DNA from: Russula earlei
Lineage: Eukaryota; Basidiomycota; Agaricomycetes; Russulales; Russulaceae
Reading direction: 5' to 3'
Assembly: GCA_025769875.1 (NCBI GenBank)
Contig: JAGFNK010001317.1
Span: 1 to 10,935, forward strand
DNA: 10,935 nucleotides
A model generated the notes under the pieces. That model was not told the origin of the DNA and did not search any database. It saw only the letters and a list, made by a program, of their open reading frames with translations. Positions 1 through 6,279 of this stretch are shown one piece after another. Position numbers and translations under genes: made by a program. Numbering within the stretch: the first letter of the stretch is position 1; each line of letters begins with the position of its first letter.

Positions 1-2
1 GA

Positions 3-319
3 ATTAAAATCCTGCAAAGCGCCCCATACACTCCACAACAGAATGGACGCGCAGAGCGCTTTATGCGCACTGTAATGGACAAAGCTCAGGCAATGCGCCT
101 TGAAGCTTGTCTACCTCCCTCCTGGTGGGAATTTGCAGTGAATCATGGGGACACACTATTACAATAGGACACCTGCCAGATGCCTTCAATGGCGTACACC
201 CTACGAAGTCTAAAGAACAAGGTCCCTGATATCTCACACCTCAGAGTATTTGGTTGCGGTGCATATGTGCACGTACCAGAAAAGTGTTGAGTCAATAAGC
301 TTCGCCTAAAAGCGAGCTA
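3..319 (+). pseudogene. copia integrase, C-terminal fragment, frameshifted
   Basis: This is the end of the retroviral-type integrase core, which would insert the cDNA into host DNA. The catalytic Glu sits in the context TPQQNGRAER (Glu codon 54-56). The typical copia downstream signatures follow: a PPSWWEFAV-like stretch, NRTP, QWRTPYE and HLRVFGCGAYVHVP. The frame changes near 145-154 and again near 211-213. There is a TGA at 288-290 in a CGA-like context, and a further shift near 302-307 joins the frame that runs on at 320. The first two catalytic Asp residues lie upstream of the window. It is clearly non-functional. Confidence 0.85.
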
Positions 320-2524
320 ATGATCTACCTCAGTCATACTAAGGGGATCAAAGCCTCACTCTTCATGAGGCTCCCAAATAATACGCTTTGCACAAATGCT
401 ACCGCCCTGTACGATGAGACCCTGTACCCCAAATGCGACAAAGCGTGCACTAAAGGTACCATGCAGATTAATGAACTGCATGAGGAACTACCGCAACAAC
501 CTGTCAAAGACACAATTCCTGGTGTTGACAACCCATTCCCTACAATTAAAAGTGAGGACGATGAGCAGCCTATACAGGCACCAGAAGAAGAGGAACGTGA
601 GCAAACACCCGTCCCTCCTACACCGTCCCCTCCTCCTGTTGAAGAACCTGTACCTGTTCGAAGGTCTAAGCAGTTGAGGAAAGTACCTACCTGTCCTGGC
701 AACGTCTATGGTGAACGCAGACACCCCACAGAAGTGGAAAAAGACGTTCGGCGCACACGCACATGGAGAACAATGACAGAAAACCAACCCGGTAGCTCCG
801 GTGAGGATTGTACGTCAGGATCGGCCGCATCAGGCCCTTACCCTCCTGTCATCCTTGACGATCAACTGCCACAAGCCTCTGAGGATGAGGTAGAAGACAT
901 TCTACGTCTTGCAAGGGAAGGGGGAGTCAAATTTCTGAACTATCTGCTTGCCCAAGCAGTTCCACTAAGTTCAGAAGTACCTGATACTGCGAAGATTCGT
1001 GAATGGACCTTTAGGGACATTCTGCGAATGCCAAGTGAACTCCAAAAGGAGTGGAAAGATGCTTGTCATGAGGAGTTGGAATCCCTCCGCAGACGCAAAG
1101 TCTTCGAACTAGTCGATCCCCCCAAGGATCACAAAATAATCAAAAATAGATGGGTATTCGACCTTAAGTCTGATGGTCGTAAAAAAGCCAGACTAGTTGC
1201 CAAAGGCTTCTCCCAAGTAGAAGGCATTGACTATGATGAAATATTCTCACCTGTGGTACGGTTTGAGACAGTCCACCTGATAATTGCACTTGCAGCACTC
1301 AAAAACTGGCACATTAGCAGACTAGACGTCAAGACTGCCTTTCTCTATGGTGAGCTCGATGAAGAGCTCTATATGGAGCAGCCTGAGGGCTTCAAAATAA
1401 AAGGCCAAGAGCGTAAAGTCATGCGCCTTAAACGCGCAATATATGGACTCAAGCAAGCAGCACTTGCATGGTGGAAAGCCCTTGACAAGTCCATGGCCTC
1501 ACTCGGCCTTATTCGCCTTATGTCTGACTCTGGGCTCTTTGTTAATAAAGACAAGAGCATCATAGCCATCGTCTATGTTGATGATGTGCTCTTCTTTGGA
1601 GCAGACAAAAAACAAATCAATAAAACCAAGGAGCGCTTCATGAAGCTCTGGGAATGTTGAGATCTGGGCAATGCCCAAGAATTTCTACACATGCGCATTC
1701 AACGCAAGTCCAGCCAGATACAACTGGACCAGACCGAATATCTAAAGAAAGTGCTGCAGCATTTTGACTTGCTTAATGCAAACCCTGCTCCTACTCTGCT
1801 ACCAGAGGGCTATCACCCCTCTCCCAACACTTCTGCTGCTGACCCAGCCTTGCGGTCAAAATTCCAGCAAGTTATAGGATCACTCCTATACATAATGCTT
1901 GGAATGCATCCAGACATAGCCTTTGCTGTCACAAAGTTGTCGCAACATGCTGCCAATCCCTCAGAGGATCATTTAAATCAAGGATTCTATATTTGCTGAT
2001 ACCTCTTGGGAACCGCCAATTATGCCTTGGTCTATGATGGACCATCTAATGGCGGCCTAATGGCATATGCTGACTCTGACTGGGCTTCTGATCTGACTAA
2101 TCAGAAGTCCACTACAGGCTATATGGTGAACCTGGCTGGAGCAATATTTTTGTGGAACTCACGAGCGCAGAAAACAGTTGTGCTCTCCTCCACTGAAGCC
2201 GAGTATATGTTGCTCTCTGATACAAGCAGACAATAAGTTTGGATCAACTCCTTACTAACAGAACTTGGCATCAATCTTGCTCCCATCCCACTGTTCAGTG
2301 ATAACCAAGGCTCAATATTCTTAGCCTCCAACCCTGTACAAGAAAAGCGCATCAAACACATTGATTTGCATTATCACTTCATTCGTGAAGTCATTCAAAA
2401 TAAACAGGTGGAGCTATTCTTTATTGAAGGGGCTAACAACCCAGCCAACATGTTCACCAAGAACCTTGGTCGCATCAAGTTCCTCAAATTCAGGGAGCAA
2501 CTAGGACTAACCTTCTACCCCTGA
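320..2524 (+). pseudogene. copia reverse transcriptase-RNase H, three in-frame stops
   Basis: One reading frame continues from the integrase remnant to the TGA at 2522. The first part (about 450-1000) is an acidic, proline-rich linker with an RRSKQLRK basic patch, usual between copia integrase and reverse transcriptase. The RT domain (about 1040-1960) shows RWVFDLKSDG, ARLVAKGFSQVEGIDYDE, the first catalytic Asp in DVKTAFLYGEL (1325-1327), GLKQAALAWW and the YVDD box (1574-1585). RNase H shows YADSDWA, STTGYMV, LSSTEAEY, a DNQ motif and KHIDLHYHFIRE, ending in NMFTKNLGR. Stops are TGA 1658-1660, TGA 1997-1999 and TAA 2234-2236; the family expects sense codons at all three. The ATG at 320 is an internal methionine of the polyprotein, not a real start. 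The catalytic residues survive, so decay is moderate. Confidence 0.93.
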
Positions 2525-2564
2525 ATGTGGGAAAATGCTCACGGCATTTACCGATGCACTTAGC

Positions 2565-2573
2565 AAGGGGGAG
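2565..2573 (+). promoter_or_regulatory. polypurine tract of the copia element
   Basis: AAGGGGGAG lies immediately before the TGTTG start of the 3' LTR and 41 bases after the end of the RNase H frame. This purine run would resist RNase H and prime plus-strand DNA synthesis. Position and composition fit the role exactly. Confidence 0.8.
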
Positions 2574-2959
2574 TGTTGAACCGGAACCCGAACGGATCAA
2601 AGAAGGCGAAGACCTTCATACAAGGTTTAAGATCTGCTCATAGATGTTACATGTTAGACAGAACTTTAGTATATGCGCTTATGGCAATAGGGTTATGCAT
2701 ACTACACTATCTATCACAAGATGCAGCCTTATGCTGCGTCTAGAACGTTTCCACATCACACGTCACTCAGTGCGCAATATAGTGGACACCTGTAGTCACC
2801 TCTTTTGGACTTAGGAACAGCCCTGGGATCATAGAGGTATAAATACCATACTTGTAGATGAGTATACAAATTGCTCTACACCCCAATATCACTTGAGCAT
2901 TAGCACAACCTCTAAGGTGGGTTGCTTGGCCTGTTAGCTGCGCTCTATGCTGCGCAACA
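2574..2959 (+). repeat. copia 3' LTR
   Basis: The repeat starts TGTTG directly after the polypurine tract. The best end is CAACA at 2955-2959, giving perfect 5-bp terminal inverted repeats and a length of 386 bp, normal for a fungal copia LTR. A TATA box lies 121 bp before the end, leaving sensible R and U5 lengths. An imperfect hairpin, GATGCAGC (2720-2727) with GCTGCGTC (2733-2740), lies in U3. The right end is inferred because the second LTR copy is outside the window. Confidence 0.72.
2838..2845 (+). promoter_or_regulatory. TATA box in copia LTR
   Basis: TATAAATA in U3 would place the transcription start at about 2865-2875, inside the LTR. In this 3' copy it would drive outward into 2960 and beyond, towards the ORF at 3093. 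Confidence 0.55.
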
Positions 2960-3092
2960 TGTGCAGTGGATGGGGGGTGATATGGGAGTACAGGACCACC
3001 AACCCTGACCAGTGACCAGGACCACCAGCTCCAAGGTCCCATGGCAATAATGGGATACCTGATGGCTGGATGGCTCTATTCACTTTTATGAT

Positions 3093-3452
3093 ATGTCAAC
3101 CATGTCTAACATTGCAGTCAGCTTTGATCACCCCTGTGTGTGGACACTGGACAGCACACCACCAACCTCCAACCACAGGACCACCGCCCCACCTGCGAGC
3201 CACACCATGGAGCTGTCAAGACATGTACTGCTGATCACTAAGGACTCAGGAGCAGGTGGGCAAGTGTCGGAACAGATGGTATGGGGTGTAAATGGCATTG
3301 AACAGGAGGACAAGCCAAACGACTACAAGGTACCAGATGGGGACTGGTACATGTTGCAGGAGGCAGAGGAAAAGGTTAGAGGCCAGTGCAGCGAAGGGGC
3401 TTTAGACAAGGCAGTCATTGAAGAGTACCTTGAGGACAAGGGAAGGCTTTAG
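3093..3452 (+). CDS. hypothetical protein, 119 aa, unrecognised
   Basis: I do not recognise this protein. The ORF runs from ATG 3093 to a TAG at 3450-3452. The first 40 residues are rich in Thr, Pro, Ser and His and overlap low-complexity CCACC-type DNA. The rest is charged and looks more like real protein: a WGVNG segment, a DGDWY segment, and an acidic C-terminal stretch of about 40 residues that could be helical (EAEEKVRG, IEEYLEDKG). There is no signal peptide or membrane segment. It starts 133 bp after the copia LTR, so it may be a fragment of an older gene or transposon exon that the LTR now borders. A second ATG at 3102 is equally possible as start. Chance ORFs of this size do occur, so confidence is low. 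Confidence 0.3.
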   Translation: MSTMSNIAVSFDHPCVWTLDSTPPTSNHRTTAPPASHTMELSRHVLLITKDSGAGGQVSEQMVWGVNGIEQEDKPNDYKVPDGDWYMLQEAEEKVRGQCSEGALDKAVIEEYLEDKGRL

Positions 3453-3663
3453 ACTGAGCGGTCACAAGGGAGTACCCAGGAGAATGAGAGTATCACAAAT
3501 GGACAGTCTGATGACTGCCATGCTACATTTGGGCTTATATACAGTGTACAGGGTCGATTACAAAGAACTGGAACTATTCTAGATTCTTTGGTACCATCCA
3601 ATAGGACTACAGAGGCATAAACTCGCTTGTGTCAACTTTCAGGCCTACTGAACATATTACTGA

Positions 3664-3786
3664 TCATTGTGGAGCAATGACATCATTATGATGTCACTGT
3701 GGAGCACTTAGTGAGCATATGAGGTCACTGTGGAGTTGCTCAGTCAGCCATGATGTCATTGGAGCCTTGATGACATCAGATGAGTT
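3664..3786. repeat. degenerate tandem repeat, about 31-bp period, four units
   Basis: Units start with TCA(T/C)TGTGGAG or a close variant at 3664, 3694, 3725 and 3756, so the spacing is 30, 31 and 31 bp. The units carry CRE-like octamers: TGACATCA (3678-3685), TGATGTCA (3689-3696), TGATGTCA (3751-3758) and TGACATCA (3771-3778). The first two form a perfect 8-bp inverted repeat with a 3-bp centre. The role is unknown: it could be a minisatellite, a subterminal array of a transposon, or bZIP-type binding sites. Confidence 0.7.
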
Positions 3787-4124
3787 ATGCAACAGTTTCT
3801 GGGAGTTTGTGCCACTGTTTCGGGTTCTTGGTGGCTGGGTGGCCATGTGGCTGCCACGCGATGATTACCCGATTAGGAAATGGGTGTCTGGTCATGTTAT
3901 AGTGCCTTTGCAATAGCGATATCTTGCACCGCAGGAGGGGTAGCCCAGGAAACAGAAGTGAGTTGGCAATTCAAAGTGAGAGAGGTCTCTCTTGAGTGAA
4001 ATAAGACAATATATGGCCAGGTCCTGGCCTTGGTTCATAACAGGAGCACATAGACTACACGTTCATATCTGTAGTATGCAGCACACCTTTGTGCCCATAT
4101 AATATAAAGTTTTATTATAAATGT

Positions 4125-4280
4125 GTGGACTGGTTATAGCTAGTCCACCAATCATTGGGCAACCACAACCGCAACACCAGTCTATACCAGTCTGGTCTGT
4201 GGTTGTGTGTGATATTTGAAATACATGAACCAGTCCAATTCGTGGTTGCACTCCAATGTGGGCAAAAAAACAGACCAGAC
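4125..4280. repeat. fold-back region with nested inverted repeats
   Basis: Several inverted repeats interlock: GTGGACT (4125-4131) with AGTCCAC (4142-4148); GGACTGGTT (4127-4135) with AACCAGTCC (4228-4236); CATTGG plus GCAACCAC (4153-4166) with GTGGTTGC plus CCAATG (4242-4258); and GTCTGGTCTG (4190-4199) with CAGACCAGAC (4271-4280). This resembles a small fold-back or MITE-like element, or the complex terminal region of a DNA transposon lying just upstream of the transposase-like relic. No clean ends or target duplication were found. Confidence 0.5.
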
Positions 4281-4315
4281 AGGACTTTCAAACGCTAATC
4301 CTACACATCATGTAA

Positions 4316-5465
4316 AACATCTCTACAACAAGAAAATGTGCTAAACCATGGTGCAAAAAGACTGTATCAAGCCAATCATCCCAAAAACACTGCCCAGATT
4401 GTCAAGAATGCAATCAGGAGAACCAGAAGGCTTTGCATGCTCAGAAAAAGAGTAAACAGGCCCTTGTGGGACAGAAATACACATGGGAGCATGGCCCAGA
4501 ACCAGGTGAAAGGCCTGCCCAATGTGTAAGAGAGGATGGCAGGAGAACATCAGAAGGTGTAGATGGCTCAGGCTCTGAATCCAATGATGAGGGGGATGTG
4601 ACAGTGAGGAACAAATTAGAATCCATAGATACAAAGCCCACAATTTCATTGACCGCAGGTTGGAGAAACCTTTTGTGAAGCAGAAGACCTCTTTGACTCA
4701 CTGAGGGCAAGTTTTAGTGCCAGCAACTATGTTGACTTTCATGGGACATTCCCAGTCAAAGAAGACCCTCTTATATCTCCTAAAGAACATGTCATGATGG
4801 TTGCTCAAGAGGTGTGGCGACTAACAGGATACTGTTTGACATGAGTCCATGAGAAACATACAAATGAGGGATTCTAACTGTAGTACATCCAGTGTCAAGG
4901 ATAACAAGGTCATGAAAGTGGCCACCAAACTTGCTTCTGGTGTAGCCAAGATGAAGCCCATAAGAAGAAGGCAAAGCCATCATGCAAACCAGGTGTCAAG
5001 CATCACAATCACCTTGGGATGAAGAGATACCCATGTCAAAGCCACCTCATTATCACCTGCATACAAAACAAGGCTGGACCTCTTTGTATCATGATAATCC
5101 TTCAGCATCACATGAAACATGTCCTTTACCTTGATGTCTCCATGCCACCTGAGGCATTGAAGATGATTGAAGAGCAGGTAGAGTGGTTGACACCATCTGC
5201 AATTGAATCAAGGGTTCAAGCCAGTTACCCACAAGTCACAAATAAGCAAATACCCAAGGCTTGGAGGGAGCTCAGCCAAGTATACTGGCAATGTGACAAG
5301 TTGCAATTACCCTCAGCAAGAAAACTTCTTGTGGAGTATCCTGAGGAAGCAGATCTCTTTGATGTTAGTGGCATTCCTGAGAACATGGAGATCATCACAT
5401 GGGTGTTACTGAGTGGTTTGGGGTCCGGAGGATGCTGGAACACCTGAACTATGGACTGCACTGTT
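4316..5465 (+). pseudogene. transposase-like gene relic (probable MULE type), N-terminal part
   Basis: The frame opens at 4316 after a TAA. It begins with a Cys4 module, CAKPWC then CPDC (4337 to about 4396), followed by a Gln/Lys-rich stretch and an acidic Ser/Gly/Asp linker. A 55-nt intron (4604-4658) then joins it in phase 0 to the next open stretch. Further on come a TCFWCSQDEAH segment and an NHLGMKRYPCQSHL segment (about 4929-5057), which look like a second zinc-binding module. An YLDVSMPPEAL-like region and an ITNKQ/AWREL-like helical region lead to about 5410. I recall this arrangement from N-terminal DNA-binding parts of basidiomycete Mutator-like transposases; that is memory, not a search. 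The DDE catalytic domain is absent. In-frame stops are TGA 4842, TAA 4875, TAG 4881 and TAA 4902, and the frame probably slips near 5405-5425. No start codon is visible upstream in frame, so a first exon may be missing. The relic ends at the gypsy LTR. Confidence 0.6.
4604..4658 (+). other. predicted spliceosomal intron, 55 nt, phase 0
   Basis: It starts GTGAGG and ends CCGCAG, with a branch-like ATTGAC ending 5 nt before the final CGCAG. Removing it joins two otherwise different frames (4316-4603 and 4659 onward) without a stop, exactly at codon boundaries. Length and signals are typical of filamentous fungi. Confidence 0.65.
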
Positions 5466-5930
5466 TGCATTATGCGTGCGTCAGATCTTGATCATTTATG
5501 TTCGTTGATATCACATTCGGAACGCGTTGATCGTATCTTTCAGAAGATGTACTGAAGAAGCAATGAGTAGCATTGTTTCTGTCCCAGATGTTCCTGTACC
5601 GCCACGTACATCGATTCCTTGATTGGGGAAGCACTTAAATGCTTCCAGCACCGAGATCGTTTACATAGAAGCAACCTCGCTTCTATGAGCCACCTTTTGC
5701 TTCTATAGCACCAACCAGTACTACAGTAGCATGAACCTTATCCCTGTAGGGCTATATAAAGCCCCCAGTCGTAACAGTTGAGCCCTAAGCTCGACTTAGG
5801 TTGCCAATCCCAAACAGTTGACTCCTACCCCAGTCTGCAGAGCCCCTCTCATCTTGTTGTCATACTCTAGAAGGATCTAACACTCCTTCCCCTCCACGAG
5901 TATTGCTTGCTTGACTCAAGCATATCTGCA
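5466..5930 (+). repeat. gypsy 5' LTR (boundaries inferred)
   Basis: The proposed start TGCATTATGCGTG and the reverse complement of the proposed end, TGCAGATATGCTTG, form imperfect terminal inverted repeats, giving a length of 465 bp. The TATA box at 5753 leaves about 145 bp for R and U5. CpG content rises sharply from 5474 compared with the sequence on its left, which also supports the left edge. A primer-binding-like TGG follows one base after the right edge. U3 holds several perfect hairpins. Because the 3' LTR is outside the window, both ends remain hypotheses, probably good to within about 10 bp on the left. Confidence 0.55.
5753..5760 (+). promoter_or_regulatory. TATA box in gypsy LTR
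   Basis: TATATAAA sits inside a short near-palindrome (GGGCT before, AGCCC after). It would set the start of the genomic RNA at about 5780-5790, close to a CCTAAG/CTTAGG hairpin at 5784-5800 that would then lie at the very 5' end of the transcript. Confidence 0.65.
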
Positions 5931-5931
5931 T

Positions 5932-5943
5932 TGGTAGGACGTG
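5932..5943 (+). promoter_or_regulatory. putative tRNA primer-binding site
   Basis: TGGTAGGACGTG begins one base after the inferred LTR end. A tRNA 3' end is CCA, so the site must begin TGG, and the location is right for minus-strand priming. I cannot name the tRNA from memory, and the call depends on the LTR edge. Confidence 0.35.
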
Positions 5944-5969
5944 TTTATAGACGTGACCATTGATCTTAT

Positions 5970-5991
5970 TTAAGGCACTTTGGAGCCTTAA
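5970..5991 (+). other. leader hairpin
   Basis: TTAAGGC (5970-5976) and GCCTTAA (5985-5991) form a perfect 7-bp stem with an 8-nt loop in the untranslated leader between the primer-binding site and gag. Such leader stems can serve RNA packaging or dimerisation, but here that is only a guess. Confidence 0.4.
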
Positions 5992-6063
5992 CATAAGTCG
6001 AGCTTCTATCACAGACATTGCTGTGAAAGCGAACCAGAAATAGGCAGGAAGCCTAAAGACTAG

Positions 6064-6279
6064 GATCTAGTCATCATACGGTCAGCAACCTACGCTGAAG
6101 TAGTCAAGGGGGAGAATCTATACAGACCTCTCCACGACAAGAAGAAGGTGTACTACGTGACTCTCGACGAGCAGCACGGTTGGACACACGCATACTTCTG
6201 TAAAGACCCCTACTGTCATTGGCATAGACAGTGGTAAGAGGGCAGACAAGTCCCAACTCCCTAGGAAAGGCAGTGGCGA
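6064..6279 (+). pseudogene. 5' extension of the gag frame, two stops, no ATG
   Basis: The frame of gag is open upstream from 6064 and looks coding: a YAEVVKG segment, YRPLHDKKK, YYVTLDEQHGW and a Cys/His cluster CKDPYCHWH. It is broken by TAA 6235-6237 and TAG 6262-6264. No in-frame ATG exists; an ATA at 6076 is the only near-match in a plausible place. The protein-like composition on both sides of the stops suggests the ancestral gag began around here and later took two nonsense mutations. I do not recognise the Cys/His cluster as a named domain. Confidence 0.5.

Larger units (their letters stand above)
1..2959 (+). mobile_element. Ty1/copia LTR retrotransposon, 3' part, decayed
   Basis: The order integrase, reverse transcriptase, RNase H, polypurine tract, LTR is diagnostic of Ty1/copia (Pseudoviridae-type) elements, because in gypsy elements integrase comes last. 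The 5' LTR, gag, protease and most of integrase lie left of the window. The body is read in one frame from 320 to 2524, but stops at 1658, 1997 and 2234 interrupt it. The integrase part needs about three frame changes and has another stop at 288. The element therefore cannot make its own polyprotein. Target-site duplications cannot be tested because the left end is missing. Confidence 0.93.
3453..4315. other. non-coding stretch between the 119-aa ORF and the transposase relic
   Basis: I see no convincing gene in these 863 bases. Open frames here are short and lack any domain signal. The stretch does contain a tandem repeat (3664-3786), small perfect inverted repeats such as GGCCAG/CTGGCC (4015-4029) and GAGAGA/TCTCTC near 3978-3991, an AT-rich block at 4097-4122, and a fold-back region (4125-4280). 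It is probably old repeat-derived DNA. Confidence 0.6.

Noticed and set aside
488..787. Minus-strand open frames under the copia linker (334-702 and 488-787)
   Set aside because: They are shadows of the Pro/Glu-rich linker, low in complexity, with no domain.
3719..3916. 65-aa open frame on the plus strand
   Set aside because: It begins within the tandem repeat and has no recognisable motif; length is within chance expectation.
4063..4251. 62-aa minus-strand open frame
   Set aside because: It lies across the fold-back region and has no coding character.
5938..5955. GACGTG direct repeat after the LTR as a regulatory site
   Set aside because: It is two short 6-bp copies only, within chance expectation.
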